Source: Candidatus Poribacteria bacterium (GTDB lineage Bacteria; Poribacteria; WGA-4E; UBA9662). From it: DNA of 7,412 nucleotides. Shown here piece by piece: positions 1 through 5,751 of this stretch. The position numbers and the translations under genes were made by a program. The notes beneath the pieces are model-generated. The model saw only the letters and a program-made list of their open reading frames with translations, was not told the DNA's origin and searched no databases. Location of the stretch: the NCBI GenBank assembly GCA_002699335.1, contig PACG01000074.1, positions 6,067 through 13,478 of the forward strand, written 5' to 3'. Within the stretch, counting starts at the first letter, position 1, and every line of letters begins with the position of its first letter.

Positions 1-1
1 T

Positions 2-739
2 CCAGGTGCATATTCAGTAGTAATTAATGCGGAGAACGGGGATGGATTTGCCGATCCAGTTCAGACTACCATTACAGTTCCGGGTCAAGTAAGCCAGCCG
101 GAGCCGGAAGCAGAAAAGCTAACCGGGGATGTCAATGGAGATGGAACGGTTAACATCTTTGATCTGGTGATTGCGGCTGGCTCATTTGGCAAGACTAGTG
201 TTGGTATCATGGGAGATGTCAATGGTGATGGTGGAGTAAACATCTTCGATTTGGTGATAGTAGCCGGTAACTTCGGTCAATCCTTAGTAGCAGCACCTGC
301 GATGACGGCCAAGATTGAACTGACAACAGATCAGAAACATCACATTGCTTCAGCTATTGATCAACTAGAATCAAATGCAAATCTGTCTAGTGCTGAAGAA
401 ATAGCCTTGAATGTGCTGAAAGCTATCCTGCCCGAAAGATTACCAACCCAGACCCAACTGTTAGCTAACTATCCCAACCCCTTCAATCCAGAGACCTGGA
501 TTCCCTTTGAACTGGGTCAGGACGCTGAGGTAACACTTACCATTTATGATGTGCAAGGCCAACGGGTACGGCAACTACGGCTGGGGATAGTAATAGCAGG
601 AAGATACGTGACAACAGATCAAGCAGTCTATTGGGATGGAAAGACTGAAACGGGAGAGAGGATTGCCAGTGGCACCTATTTCTACCAGATTGCAGCCGGT
701 GATTACTCAGAGATACGTCAGATGGTGATTCTGAAGTAG
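2..739 (+). CDS. Secreted dockerin-repeat protein with FlgD-like/T9SS-type C-terminal domain (5'-partial)
   Basis: The reading frame is open from base 2, so the start and most of the protein lie left of the window; 245 C-terminal residues are visible. Visible residues 1-30 look like the last strands of an Ig- or cadherin-like beta domain. A Pro/Glu-rich linker follows, then two dockerin type I-like calcium loops at residues 42-63 and 71-92, each with GDVNGDG and a downstream Asp (D43/N45/D47/D54; D72/N74/D76/D83). Residues 103-150 form a helical linker. Residues 155-245 form a FlgD-Ig-like domain starting YPNPFNPETWIPF, with IYDVQGQRV, YWDGKTETGE and GTYFYQIAAGDY, ending MVILK. This type of ending marks exported, surface-anchored or type IX-like sorted proteins. 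A GTG at 167 could be read as a start but lies inside the first dockerin loop, so it is internal. The N-terminal function is unknown. Domain calls are firm; the sorting route is inferred. Confidence 0.9.
   Translation, partial: PGAYSVVINAENGDGFADPVQTTITVPGQVSQPEPEAEKLTGDVNGDGTVNIFDLVIAAGSFGKTSVGIMGDVNGDGGVNIFDLVIVAGNFGQSLVAAPAMTAKIELTTDQKHHIASAIDQLESNANLSSAEEIALNVLKAILPERLPTQTQLLANYPNPFNPETWIPFELGQDAEVTLTIYDVQGQRVRQLRLGIVIAGRYVTTDQAVYWDGKTETGERIASGTYFYQIAAGDYSEIRQMVILK
125..277 (+). repeat. Duplicated dockerin-like calcium-binding unit (two 66-bp copies)
   Basis: Two imperfect 66-bp direct copies lie at 125-190 and 212-277, 87 bp apart start to start. They encode GDVNGDG-T/G-VNIFDLVI-xAG-x-FG. 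The encoded peptides are nearly identical, while the DNA differs mostly at third codon positions. This indicates an old duplication kept by selection on the protein rather than a recent one. Paired loops are the normal dockerin layout. Confidence 0.85.
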
Positions 740-1110
740 GAAGTCCCAAATAAAGCGGCTATTGATCTTACTCTTATTGGCTACTTTGGTAACTATTTAG
801 GACCGAAAAGTGGCGCCCGGCCGGTGGGCAGATAGAACAAAACAATCTTAATACAGTGACCGTATCCGGTATTGTTAACCTTACGTGTTGCTGTCACGCT
901 GTCGGGCGATCATGGCATCATGTTTTGGCCTTCGATGGCAACAAACCAGCTGTGGCGGGACCAGTCGGATTATTACTTATTATTACTTTGTGCTGGTTTC
1001 TACGCTGCTTTTGCCTGTTTGACCATCTACCATAAAGGTATTGGTTCCCTTCCCGCTTGGCTAATTGTGTTATTTGGTTGAGAAAAGCTGCGCAGGAACT
1101 CAGTTCTACT
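740..1110. other. Gene-poor spacer with no confident coding sequence
   Basis: The spacer between the partial secreted protein and the crystallin-domain gene holds no ORF with a recognisable family and a ribosome binding site. At 815-829 there is a GC-rich patch with a short inverted repeat (GCCC/GGGC) around a CCGGCCGG palindrome at 817-824. It lacks a following T-run, so it is not a convincing intrinsic terminator. The only coding-like stretch is the short membrane-segment ORF at 920-1081, listed separately. Confidence 0.6.
920..1081 (+). pseudogene. Possible remnant of a membrane-protein N-terminus
   Basis: A short frame with in-frame ATG codons at 920 and 935 encodes about 48-53 residues. 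It has one clear hydrophobic segment (YYLLLLCAGFYAAFACLTIY) and the beginning of a second (SLPAWLIVLFG), then hits TGA. Ending in the middle of a hydrophobic stretch suggests the first part of a polytopic membrane protein, perhaps a GT-C-type glycosyltransferase. I see no clear continuation in another frame before the promoter of the next gene. No good Shine-Dalgarno sequence precedes either ATG. It may instead be a chance ORF or a tiny membrane protein. Confidence 0.25.
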
Positions 1111-1138
1111 TTTATTTTGCTAGAACATCGACTATAAT
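1111..1138 (+). promoter_or_regulatory. Putative sigma70-type promoter for the crystallin/DUF1349 gene
   Basis: A perfect TATAAT -10 box lies at 1133-1138, about 40 bp before the ATG at 1179. The -35 region is weak: TTTATT at 1111-1116 gives 16-bp spacing, and TTTTAT at 1110-1115 gives 17. The position at the end of a long spacer, just upstream of a gene pair, supports the call. Poribacterial promoter rules are not established, so this relies on the general bacterial consensus. Confidence 0.5.
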
Positions 1139-1178
1139 AGTGTACTTCTATAACACCGAATTGGAGACCTGAACCACC

Positions 1179-2570
1179 ATGGCCGCGAGAATCCCCTTAA
1201 TTGTCGAAGTCTTCCAACACGTCGATTTCAGGGGTAAAAATAGCTTTATTGTTGAACCGATTCCCCGTACTCGCCGCATCGGGCTTAACGACCAGATCTC
1301 CTCTCTACGGGTGTATCGAGGACCTAATTTTTCCAATCCAAACCACAAGGTTATCCTTTACGAACACCCTAACTTTCGGGGGCGAAAAGTTGCTTTTGGT
1401 CCGGGATTTTATCCCAATATCCACGATTCCGCCTACAATTTTGCCGATAGGACCTCTTCTATCAATTTCGGCACTATGCCAATTCCAGTTGGGCCTGAGT
1501 GGGGTACGGTGCCTGTAATTGTCGAATGTTTTGAGAATACTGGATATCGTGGCAAGCATATTACGATTCTGCGGGACATTGCTAATCTACGGGATCCTCA
1601 GGGGGGTACCTGGTTTGAAGATCGGGTCTCTTCCCTTCGGATTACTAAAGGCCCAAACTTTCCACCACACCCGATGGAAGTTGTGTTCTACGAACATCCG
1701 GAATACGAGGGGGCTAAACTGGCTGTTTCAATGAATCCCAGTGAATTCAAGAAGGAGATTCCCAATCTCCACGTTTTACCTCAAAGTTTTGGTGACAGTA
1801 TCTCGGCTATTAAAATCGAAGGCTGGGCCTCTTCAGACGAGTTTTCACACGTCGCTTATTTCGACGAATTCATTGGCAACCAGATGAACTCGGAGTGGCA
1901 GTGGGAAGACCCGCACGGTGGTGGATCGTGGTCTGAACGACAAGGGTATCTGGAGATGAAGGTCGAACCGGGCCAGGACCTATGGCACGGTTCACCTCCA
2001 GGGCAAGGCGGCAACATGGATGCCCCTCGTTTGTTGATGCGGGCGTCTGGTGACTTTGCCATCGAAACCCGTATCAAGGTCTCGCCCCAACTGCGGGAAC
2101 ATGGAGGTTTAATCGTCTGGAAAAGTCCCTGGCGTTTTATCCGTCTGGAAAAAACCTCCGGGCCACACGCTTTCCGCGGGGACGTCCGATTTGAACGTCA
2201 TGTCCAACGGGTTTTCCAGTTGGTTGGTCGTGGGGCCGGTCTGCGTAATGTACGGGAGATTTACCTGCGAATTGAGAGGCGTGGAACCCGTTTTTCAGGC
2301 TTTGCCAGCGATGACGGCATTAATTGGAAAAGTTGTGGCGATACCCACGTTGGTATGGGCGATCCGGTTAACGTCGGCTTACACGCGCTATGTCCGGGCA
2401 ATATACCGACTACTCTTACCCAGTTCGACTATTTCCGTCTACTGAAGCGCAAGGGCGAGATGGAGCGGTACTTAGGTCGCAGATATACACGGACACAACG
2501 CATGTCAGACGAAGACCGACGGCGCCAGCGTCGGGATCAACGCAGTCGAGCCATGCGGGAATTAATCTGA
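1179..2570 (+). CDS. Beta/gamma-crystallin tandem-domain protein with DUF1349-like C-terminal domain
   Basis: The protein has 463 residues and no signal peptide or membrane segment, so it appears cytosolic. Four Greek-key crystallin motifs lie at about residues 7-48, 58-98, 112-155 and 167-213. Motifs 2 and 4 begin VILYEHPNFRG and VVFYEHPEYEG. The calcium signature N/D-N/D-x-x-S/T-S is intact in motif 1 (N37-D-Q-I-S-S42). It is altered in motif 2 (ADRTSS), motif 3 (EDRVSS) and motif 4 (GDSISA). Residues about 222-424 resemble a DUF1349/concanavalin-like jelly roll (W240-QWEDP, GGLIVWKSPWRFIRLEK, FSGFASDDGINWKS, FDYFRLLK). The last 35 residues are strongly basic and probably disordered. The ATG follows GGAG at 1163-1166 with a rather long 12-nt spacing. 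The next gene starts 35 bp downstream, so the two are probably cotranscribed. Crystallin modules are structural or Ca-binding and DUF1349 folds often bind carbohydrate; the actual role here is unknown. Confidence 0.85.
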   Translation: MAARIPLIVEVFQHVDFRGKNSFIVEPIPRTRRIGLNDQISSLRVYRGPNFSNPNHKVILYEHPNFRGRKVAFGPGFYPNIHDSAYNFADRTSSINFGTMPIPVGPEWGTVPVIVECFENTGYRGKHITILRDIANLRDPQGGTWFEDRVSSLRITKGPNFPPHPMEVVFYEHPEYEGAKLAVSMNPSEFKKEIPNLHVLPQSFGDSISAIKIEGWASSDEFSHVAYFDEFIGNQMNSEWQWEDPHGGGSWSERQGYLEMKVEPGQDLWHGSPPGQGGNMDAPRLLMRASGDFAIETRIKVSPQLREHGGLIVWKSPWRFIRLEKTSGPHAFRGDVRFERHVQRVFQLVGRGAGLRNVREIYLRIERRGTRFSGFASDDGINWKSCGDTHVGMGDPVNVGLHALCPGNIPTTLTQFDYFRLLKRKGEMERYLGRRYTRTQRMSDEDRRRQRRDQRSRAMRELI

Positions 2571-2605
2571 AAAGTCGAAAGAGTTTTTTCAGAGGAGTAT
2601 AAAAT

Positions 2606-3643
2606 ATGCTACGAGCGGCTTTGATCGGTTGTGGTCGGATGGGAACAACCATCGATGACGAAGCTACCGGCGGTTTAACGGATCCCGGTGACCCACGGAT
2701 GGCCTATTCTCATGCAATGGGCTATACCGTAGTGGATGAAGTGGATCTGGTAGCGGTCTCCGATGTTCTGCCAGAAAAGGTTGAAAAAACGCAAAAGCGA
2801 TACAACGTTCCGAATGGGTATAGCGATTACCGGGAGATGATCCAGCAGGAGCAGCCCGACATTGCCAGTATTACCACCCGGCCCGGAACACACGCTGAGA
2901 TGACGATCTTCGCAGCCGAAAACGGTGTCAAAGGTATTTACTGTGAAAAGCCGATGGCCTGTTCTATGGCAGAGGTGGATCAAATGATTGGTGCGTGTCA
3001 GAAAAATGGCGTTAAGTTCAATTACGGTACCAATCGACGATACCAACCGTTATATTGGAAAATGCGTCAGTTGATCGAAGATGGTCATATCGGAGATCTG
3101 CAGTGTGTGGTCTGTCACTGTGGTGGTAGCGCAGCCCAGTGGGGGCACACCCATATGTCGGATATGATGTTGTACCTGGCCCTGGACGCCGATATTGACT
3201 GTGTGCAGGCGGCGATTGGAGCAACAGACGACGATTGGGAAGAACTGCAAATTTCGACCGATCCGGCTATTTTAATGGCTTTCGCGCAGTTCAATAATGG
3301 GGTTCGCGGCTACCATACAGCTGGTTCTGGTTACGAATTCGAAGCCATCGGCTCCAAGGGGGTGCTACGTTCGTGCGAGAACGGCTCCTGGTTGTTGAGT
3401 CGAATTTTTGGCCGGCCTACCTACGAAGCCAATGATGTAGTTGCAGACCGGGGTACCGCCAACTGTATCCGTGACTTGGCTGCAGCAATTGAAAACGATA
3501 CCGACACACGGTGCAACGTGGAACTATCGGCTAAAAGCCAAGAGATGATCTTTGGTTTCGTCGATTCCGGGCGACAGAGCGGACAGCAGGTTTCACTGCC
3601 TTTAGTCAATCGAGACCTCTACATTGGCCGACCGGATTGGTAA
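2606..3643 (+). CDS. Gfo/Idh/MocA family NAD(P)-dependent oxidoreductase
   Basis: A cytosolic 345-residue enzyme, the usual length for the family, which oxidises or reduces sugars, inositols or related hydroxy compounds with NAD(P). The N-terminal Rossmann fold carries GCGRMG at residues 8-13 and VAVSD at the second strand. The family's EKP motif (E114-K115-P116) sits in IYCEKPMACSMAEVD, with the catalytic-region Lys. NRRYQP (143-148) and GHTHMSDMM (180-188) match the conserved segments of the substrate half, including the His/Asp positions expected near the active site. The start is well set by AGAGGAG at 2591-2597, 8 nt before ATG. It lies 35 bp after the crystallin-domain gene, and a terminator-like hairpin follows, which closes the unit. 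The substrate cannot be read from the sequence. Confidence 0.92.
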   Translation: MLRAALIGCGRMGTTIDDEATGGLTDPGDPRMAYSHAMGYTVVDEVDLVAVSDVLPEKVEKTQKRYNVPNGYSDYREMIQQEQPDIASITTRPGTHAEMTIFAAENGVKGIYCEKPMACSMAEVDQMIGACQKNGVKFNYGTNRRYQPLYWKMRQLIEDGHIGDLQCVVCHCGGSAAQWGHTHMSDMMLYLALDADIDCVQAAIGATDDDWEELQISTDPAILMAFAQFNNGVRGYHTAGSGYEFEAIGSKGVLRSCENGSWLLSRIFGRPTYEANDVVADRGTANCIRDLAAAIENDTDTRCNVELSAKSQEMIFGFVDSGRQSGQQVSLPLVNRDLYIGRPDW

Positions 3644-3656
3644 CCCCAACCCCTGA

Positions 3657-3681
3657 TCCCCGAGTAAGTCGGGGGCATTTT
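3657..3681 (+). terminator. Short rho-independent-like terminator after the oxidoreductase gene
   Basis: CCCCGA (3658-3663) pairs with TCGGGG (3669-3674) across a 5-nt loop, with a possible extra U-G pair at 3657/3675. A run of four T follows at 3678-3681. The stem is GC-rich but short and the T-tract is modest, so termination may be partial. It begins 14 bp after the oxidoreductase stop codon. Confidence 0.55.
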
Positions 3682-3702
3682 CTGATAATTTCTAATAAGT
3701 GG

Positions 3703-3747
3703 TCTAAAGACGTAGAACCTAAAGACATGGAATCTAAAAACTTAGCA
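3703..3747 (+). repeat. Three imperfect 15-bp tandem repeats upstream of the FAH-family gene
   Basis: The units are TCTAAAGACGTAGAA (3703-3717), CCTAAAGACATGGAA (3718-3732) and TCTAAAAACTTAGCA (3733-3747). The shared core is YCTAAA-R-AC. A shorter, more diverged relative, TCTAATAAGTGG, sits just before at 3691-3702. The array ends about 6 bp before the Shine-Dalgarno sequence, so it falls in the presumed leader or promoter of the next gene. Confidence 0.6.
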
Positions 3748-3764
3748 TACATAGAGGTGGATAA

Positions 3765-4640
3765 ATGAAGTTATTGAGTTACTTGGACAGTGGAGCAGTA
3801 CAGCCCGGACTATACGTGGACGGTGCCGTTTACGGCTTGTCGTCCCTTTGTAATTCGATTCGGGATATGCTCGATCAACATGGTTCTTCACTGGGATTTA
3901 TCGAAAAAGCTTATGCAGATGGGAATCTGCCGCTAGTGGGCAACTTTGATAACTTGCATATCAAACCGCCCTTAAGTCCTCGAAAGCTGTTGAGCGTGGC
4001 TGGAAACTTTGTGGCCCATATCGAGGAAGGTGGTGGAAAGCTACAACCAGAGCATACGCAGGCTCCATGGATTTTCTGCGTACCACCGACCAAACTGATG
4101 GTTGGGCATCGGGAAGAGATTCAACTCATTCCCGAGTCGCGTAAAATCGATTACGAAGGCGAATTGGCCGTGGTGATGAGTCGAACAGCGAAAAAAGTTT
4201 CGGCCGACGAAGCCGCTAATTATGTCGCCGGCTACACCATTTACAACGATGTATCAGAGAGAACACCGTTCATGATTGAACATGTCGATGAGCCACGTCA
4301 ACTCTCCTTCTGGTATACCAAATCCTTTGACACTTTCGGTCCTACCGGCCCGTTTCTCACCACCGCGGACGAAATTGCCGATCCGCAGAATCTGACGATT
4401 CGGGTCGAAGTCTCCGGAGAAGAGCGGCAAAATTGCAGTACGCAGCAGATGATCTTCACCGTTTACCAGTTGATTGAATTTCTAACCAAGTTCCTGACGC
4501 TGGAGCCAGGCGATATTATCACCACCGGAACCCCTGCAGGCGTCGGTTCAACCACAGGTAAGTTTCTACAAGCTGGAGATACGGTTCGGATTAGCATCGA
4601 CAATCTCGGTACTTTGGAGAATCCAGTTGTCCAGACTTAA
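3765..4640 (+). CDS. Fumarylacetoacetate hydrolase (FAH) family protein
   Basis: A 291-residue cytosolic enzyme of the FAH superfamily, which hydrolyses, hydrates or decarboxylates acylpyruvates and 2-keto acids using a divalent metal. Residues 1-70 are a short N-terminal cap; the catalytic fold runs from about 72 to 289. Key elements are present: NFVAHIEE with H85 and nearby acids, the metal ligands E131 and E133 in IDYEGELAVV, D162 in YNDVSER, K186 in TKSFDTFGPTGP, and TTGTPAGVG at 253-261. GAGGTG at 3754-3759 stands 5 nt before the ATG and fixes the start. A terminator-like hairpin and a tandem repeat precede it, so it probably begins its own transcript. The methyltransferase gene follows after 54 bp. 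Family members include fumarylpyruvate hydrolase, 2-keto-4-pentenoate hydratase and 2,4-diketo-3-deoxy-L-fuconate hydrolase; the sequence does not separate them. Confidence 0.9.
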   Translation: MKLLSYLDSGAVQPGLYVDGAVYGLSSLCNSIRDMLDQHGSSLGFIEKAYADGNLPLVGNFDNLHIKPPLSPRKLLSVAGNFVAHIEEGGGKLQPEHTQAPWIFCVPPTKLMVGHREEIQLIPESRKIDYEGELAVVMSRTAKKVSADEAANYVAGYTIYNDVSERTPFMIEHVDEPRQLSFWYTKSFDTFGPTGPFLTTADEIADPQNLTIRVEVSGEERQNCSTQQMIFTVYQLIEFLTKFLTLEPGDIITTGTPAGVGSTTGKFLQAGDTVRISIDNLGTLENPVVQT

Positions 4641-4662
4641 AACTGGTCGTATGCCTCGAAAT

Positions 4663-4678
4663 TGGTGGCTGCGCACCA
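4663..4678 (+). other. Small hairpin just upstream of the methyltransferase ribosome binding site
   Basis: TGGTG (4663-4667) can pair with CACCA (4674-4678) around a 6-nt loop. The stem ends 3 nt before the Shine-Dalgarno sequence. A second possible stem, CCAGTT (4623-4628) with AACTGG (4641-4646), straddles the FAH stop codon. Both are short and could be chance. Confidence 0.25.
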
Positions 4679-4681
4679 CTG

Positions 4682-4688
4682 AAAGGAG
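4682..4688 (+). promoter_or_regulatory. Ribosome binding site that selects the TTG start of the methyltransferase
   Basis: AAAGGAG is a strong Shine-Dalgarno sequence. It abuts an in-frame ATG at 4689-4691 with no spacing. That ATG is followed directly by TAG (4692-4694) and then TTG (4695-4697). Only the TTG has workable spacing (6 nt) and leads into the gene, so TTG is the start. Confidence 0.75.
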
Positions 4689-4694
4689 ATGTAG

Positions 4695-5699
4695 TTGGAC
4701 AAACCCATTTTAACCACCACTGTTGGTTCTTATCCTATTCCAGATTGGTTGTCGACCTTACCTAGTGAGCAGGCATTAGTCGATGCCACCCGAGTTGTGA
4801 TTGACATCCAGCGGCAAGCAGGTATAGATTTACCGACCGATGGAGAACTGTACCGGTTTGACATCAACCATCCCGATACCAACGGCATGATCGAGTACTT
4901 TATTCGACCACTGGCGGGAATACAATATCAAGTAGGTCGGAAGGAGTGGCAGGAGTTTGCTACTATGCAGTCGATGTCCTTTCGTTCTAAGCCGGCAGGG
5001 GTAATTATCGACGAACTGGAGGAAGGCGAATTAAATCTCCCCGCGGCTTGTCAACGAGCGACCCAGATCGCCGGCCAACAGCTGAAATTCACCGTCACCA
5101 GCCCTTATATGCTGGCAAAAACTTTGCTCGACAAGCACTATGATGACTTCGAGGTTATGCTAATGACGCTGGCAAAGGTTCTTGCCCGACAGGTCGCTGA
5201 TCTGGATTGTGCCTGTGTACAAGTCGACGAAGCCAATATCCCTGGTAATCCGGCTGATGGGCCGATCGCGGCAGAAGCGATCAACACTATACTAGACGCG
5301 GTATCGGGTCAGAAAGTAGTTCACTTCTGTTTTGGCAATTACGGTGGCCAAGTTATTCAGAGAGGAGGTTGGAAAGGATTAATCGACTTCCTGAATGCAC
5401 TGCGCTGTGATCATTTGGTACTCGAATTAGCACATCGGCCACCATCAGACTTAGAGGCTTTGGCTGAAATTGATGACAGCATCAAACTCGGTATCGGTGT
5501 GATTGATGTCAAAGTTAATCACATCGAAACGCCTGATGAAGTCGCTGACCGAATTGAGGAAGCCGAGGATCAACTGGGACCAGGACGCGTTGGTTGGGTT
5601 CATCCAGATTGCGGATTTTGGATGCTGAAGAGATCAGTGGTCGATCGAAAAATTGAGGCCTTAGTCCGGGGACGGGATCTCTATCTCGGAACATCATAA
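4695..5699 (+). CDS. Stand-alone MetE catalytic-domain methyltransferase (cobalamin-independent methionine synthase II family)
   Basis: A 334-residue protein matching only the C-terminal catalytic barrel of MetE, whose full form is about 750 residues. The start of the barrel has TTVGSYP (residues 8-14), as in the homocysteine-binding IGSFP loop, then DGELYRFD with E51 and MIEYF. VQVDEAN (175-181) matches the conserved DEP strand. A full zinc set is visible: H210 and C212 in VVHFCFGNYG, E244 in LVLELAHRP and C306 in HPDCGF. GVIDVKVNHIETPDEV (269-284) is the family's late motif. It therefore looks active in zinc-dependent methyl transfer to a thiol. The methyl donor is unclear: short forms lack the N-terminal half and may use methyl-corrinoid proteins or other donors. 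Epoxyalkane:coenzyme M transferase is a related alternative. The gene starts with TTG after a strong ribosome binding site, 54 bp behind the FAH gene and 52 bp ahead of the kinase. Confidence 0.88.
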   Translation: MDKPILTTTVGSYPIPDWLSTLPSEQALVDATRVVIDIQRQAGIDLPTDGELYRFDINHPDTNGMIEYFIRPLAGIQYQVGRKEWQEFATMQSMSFRSKPAGVIIDELEEGELNLPAACQRATQIAGQQLKFTVTSPYMLAKTLLDKHYDDFEVMLMTLAKVLARQVADLDCACVQVDEANIPGNPADGPIAAEAINTILDAVSGQKVVHFCFGNYGGQVIQRGGWKGLIDFLNALRCDHLVLELAHRPPSDLEALAEIDDSIKLGIGVIDVKVNHIETPDEVADRIEEAEDQLGPGRVGWVHPDCGFWMLKRSVVDRKIEALVRGRDLYLGTS

Positions 5700-5751
5700 T
5701 CCACAGTTTTCTGGACTACCCATCAGGGATGCAATTCCAGTAAAAACTGAC

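Noticed and set aside
815..829. GC-rich inverted repeat as a terminator of the first gene
   Set aside because: The stem is only four pairs and no T-run follows.
1171..1183. ACCACCATGG around the crystallin-gene start resembles a eukaryotic Kozak sequence or a cloning site
   Set aside because: A bacterial -10 box and a GGAG precede it, and the neighbouring genes are bacterial. The match is short enough to be chance.
1148..1559. Minus-strand ORFs opposite the start of the crystallin-domain gene
   Set aside because: Their translations have no recognisable motif or ribosome binding site, and the plus frame has clear domains across the same bases.
2675..3250. Several minus-strand ORFs, the longest 123 residues, opposite the oxidoreductase gene
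   Set aside because: They mirror a strongly conserved plus-strand enzyme and show no family features of their own.
3703..3747. Short tandem repeats as a CRISPR array
   Set aside because: The units are 15 bp, directly adjacent and diverged, with no spacers and no cas genes nearby.
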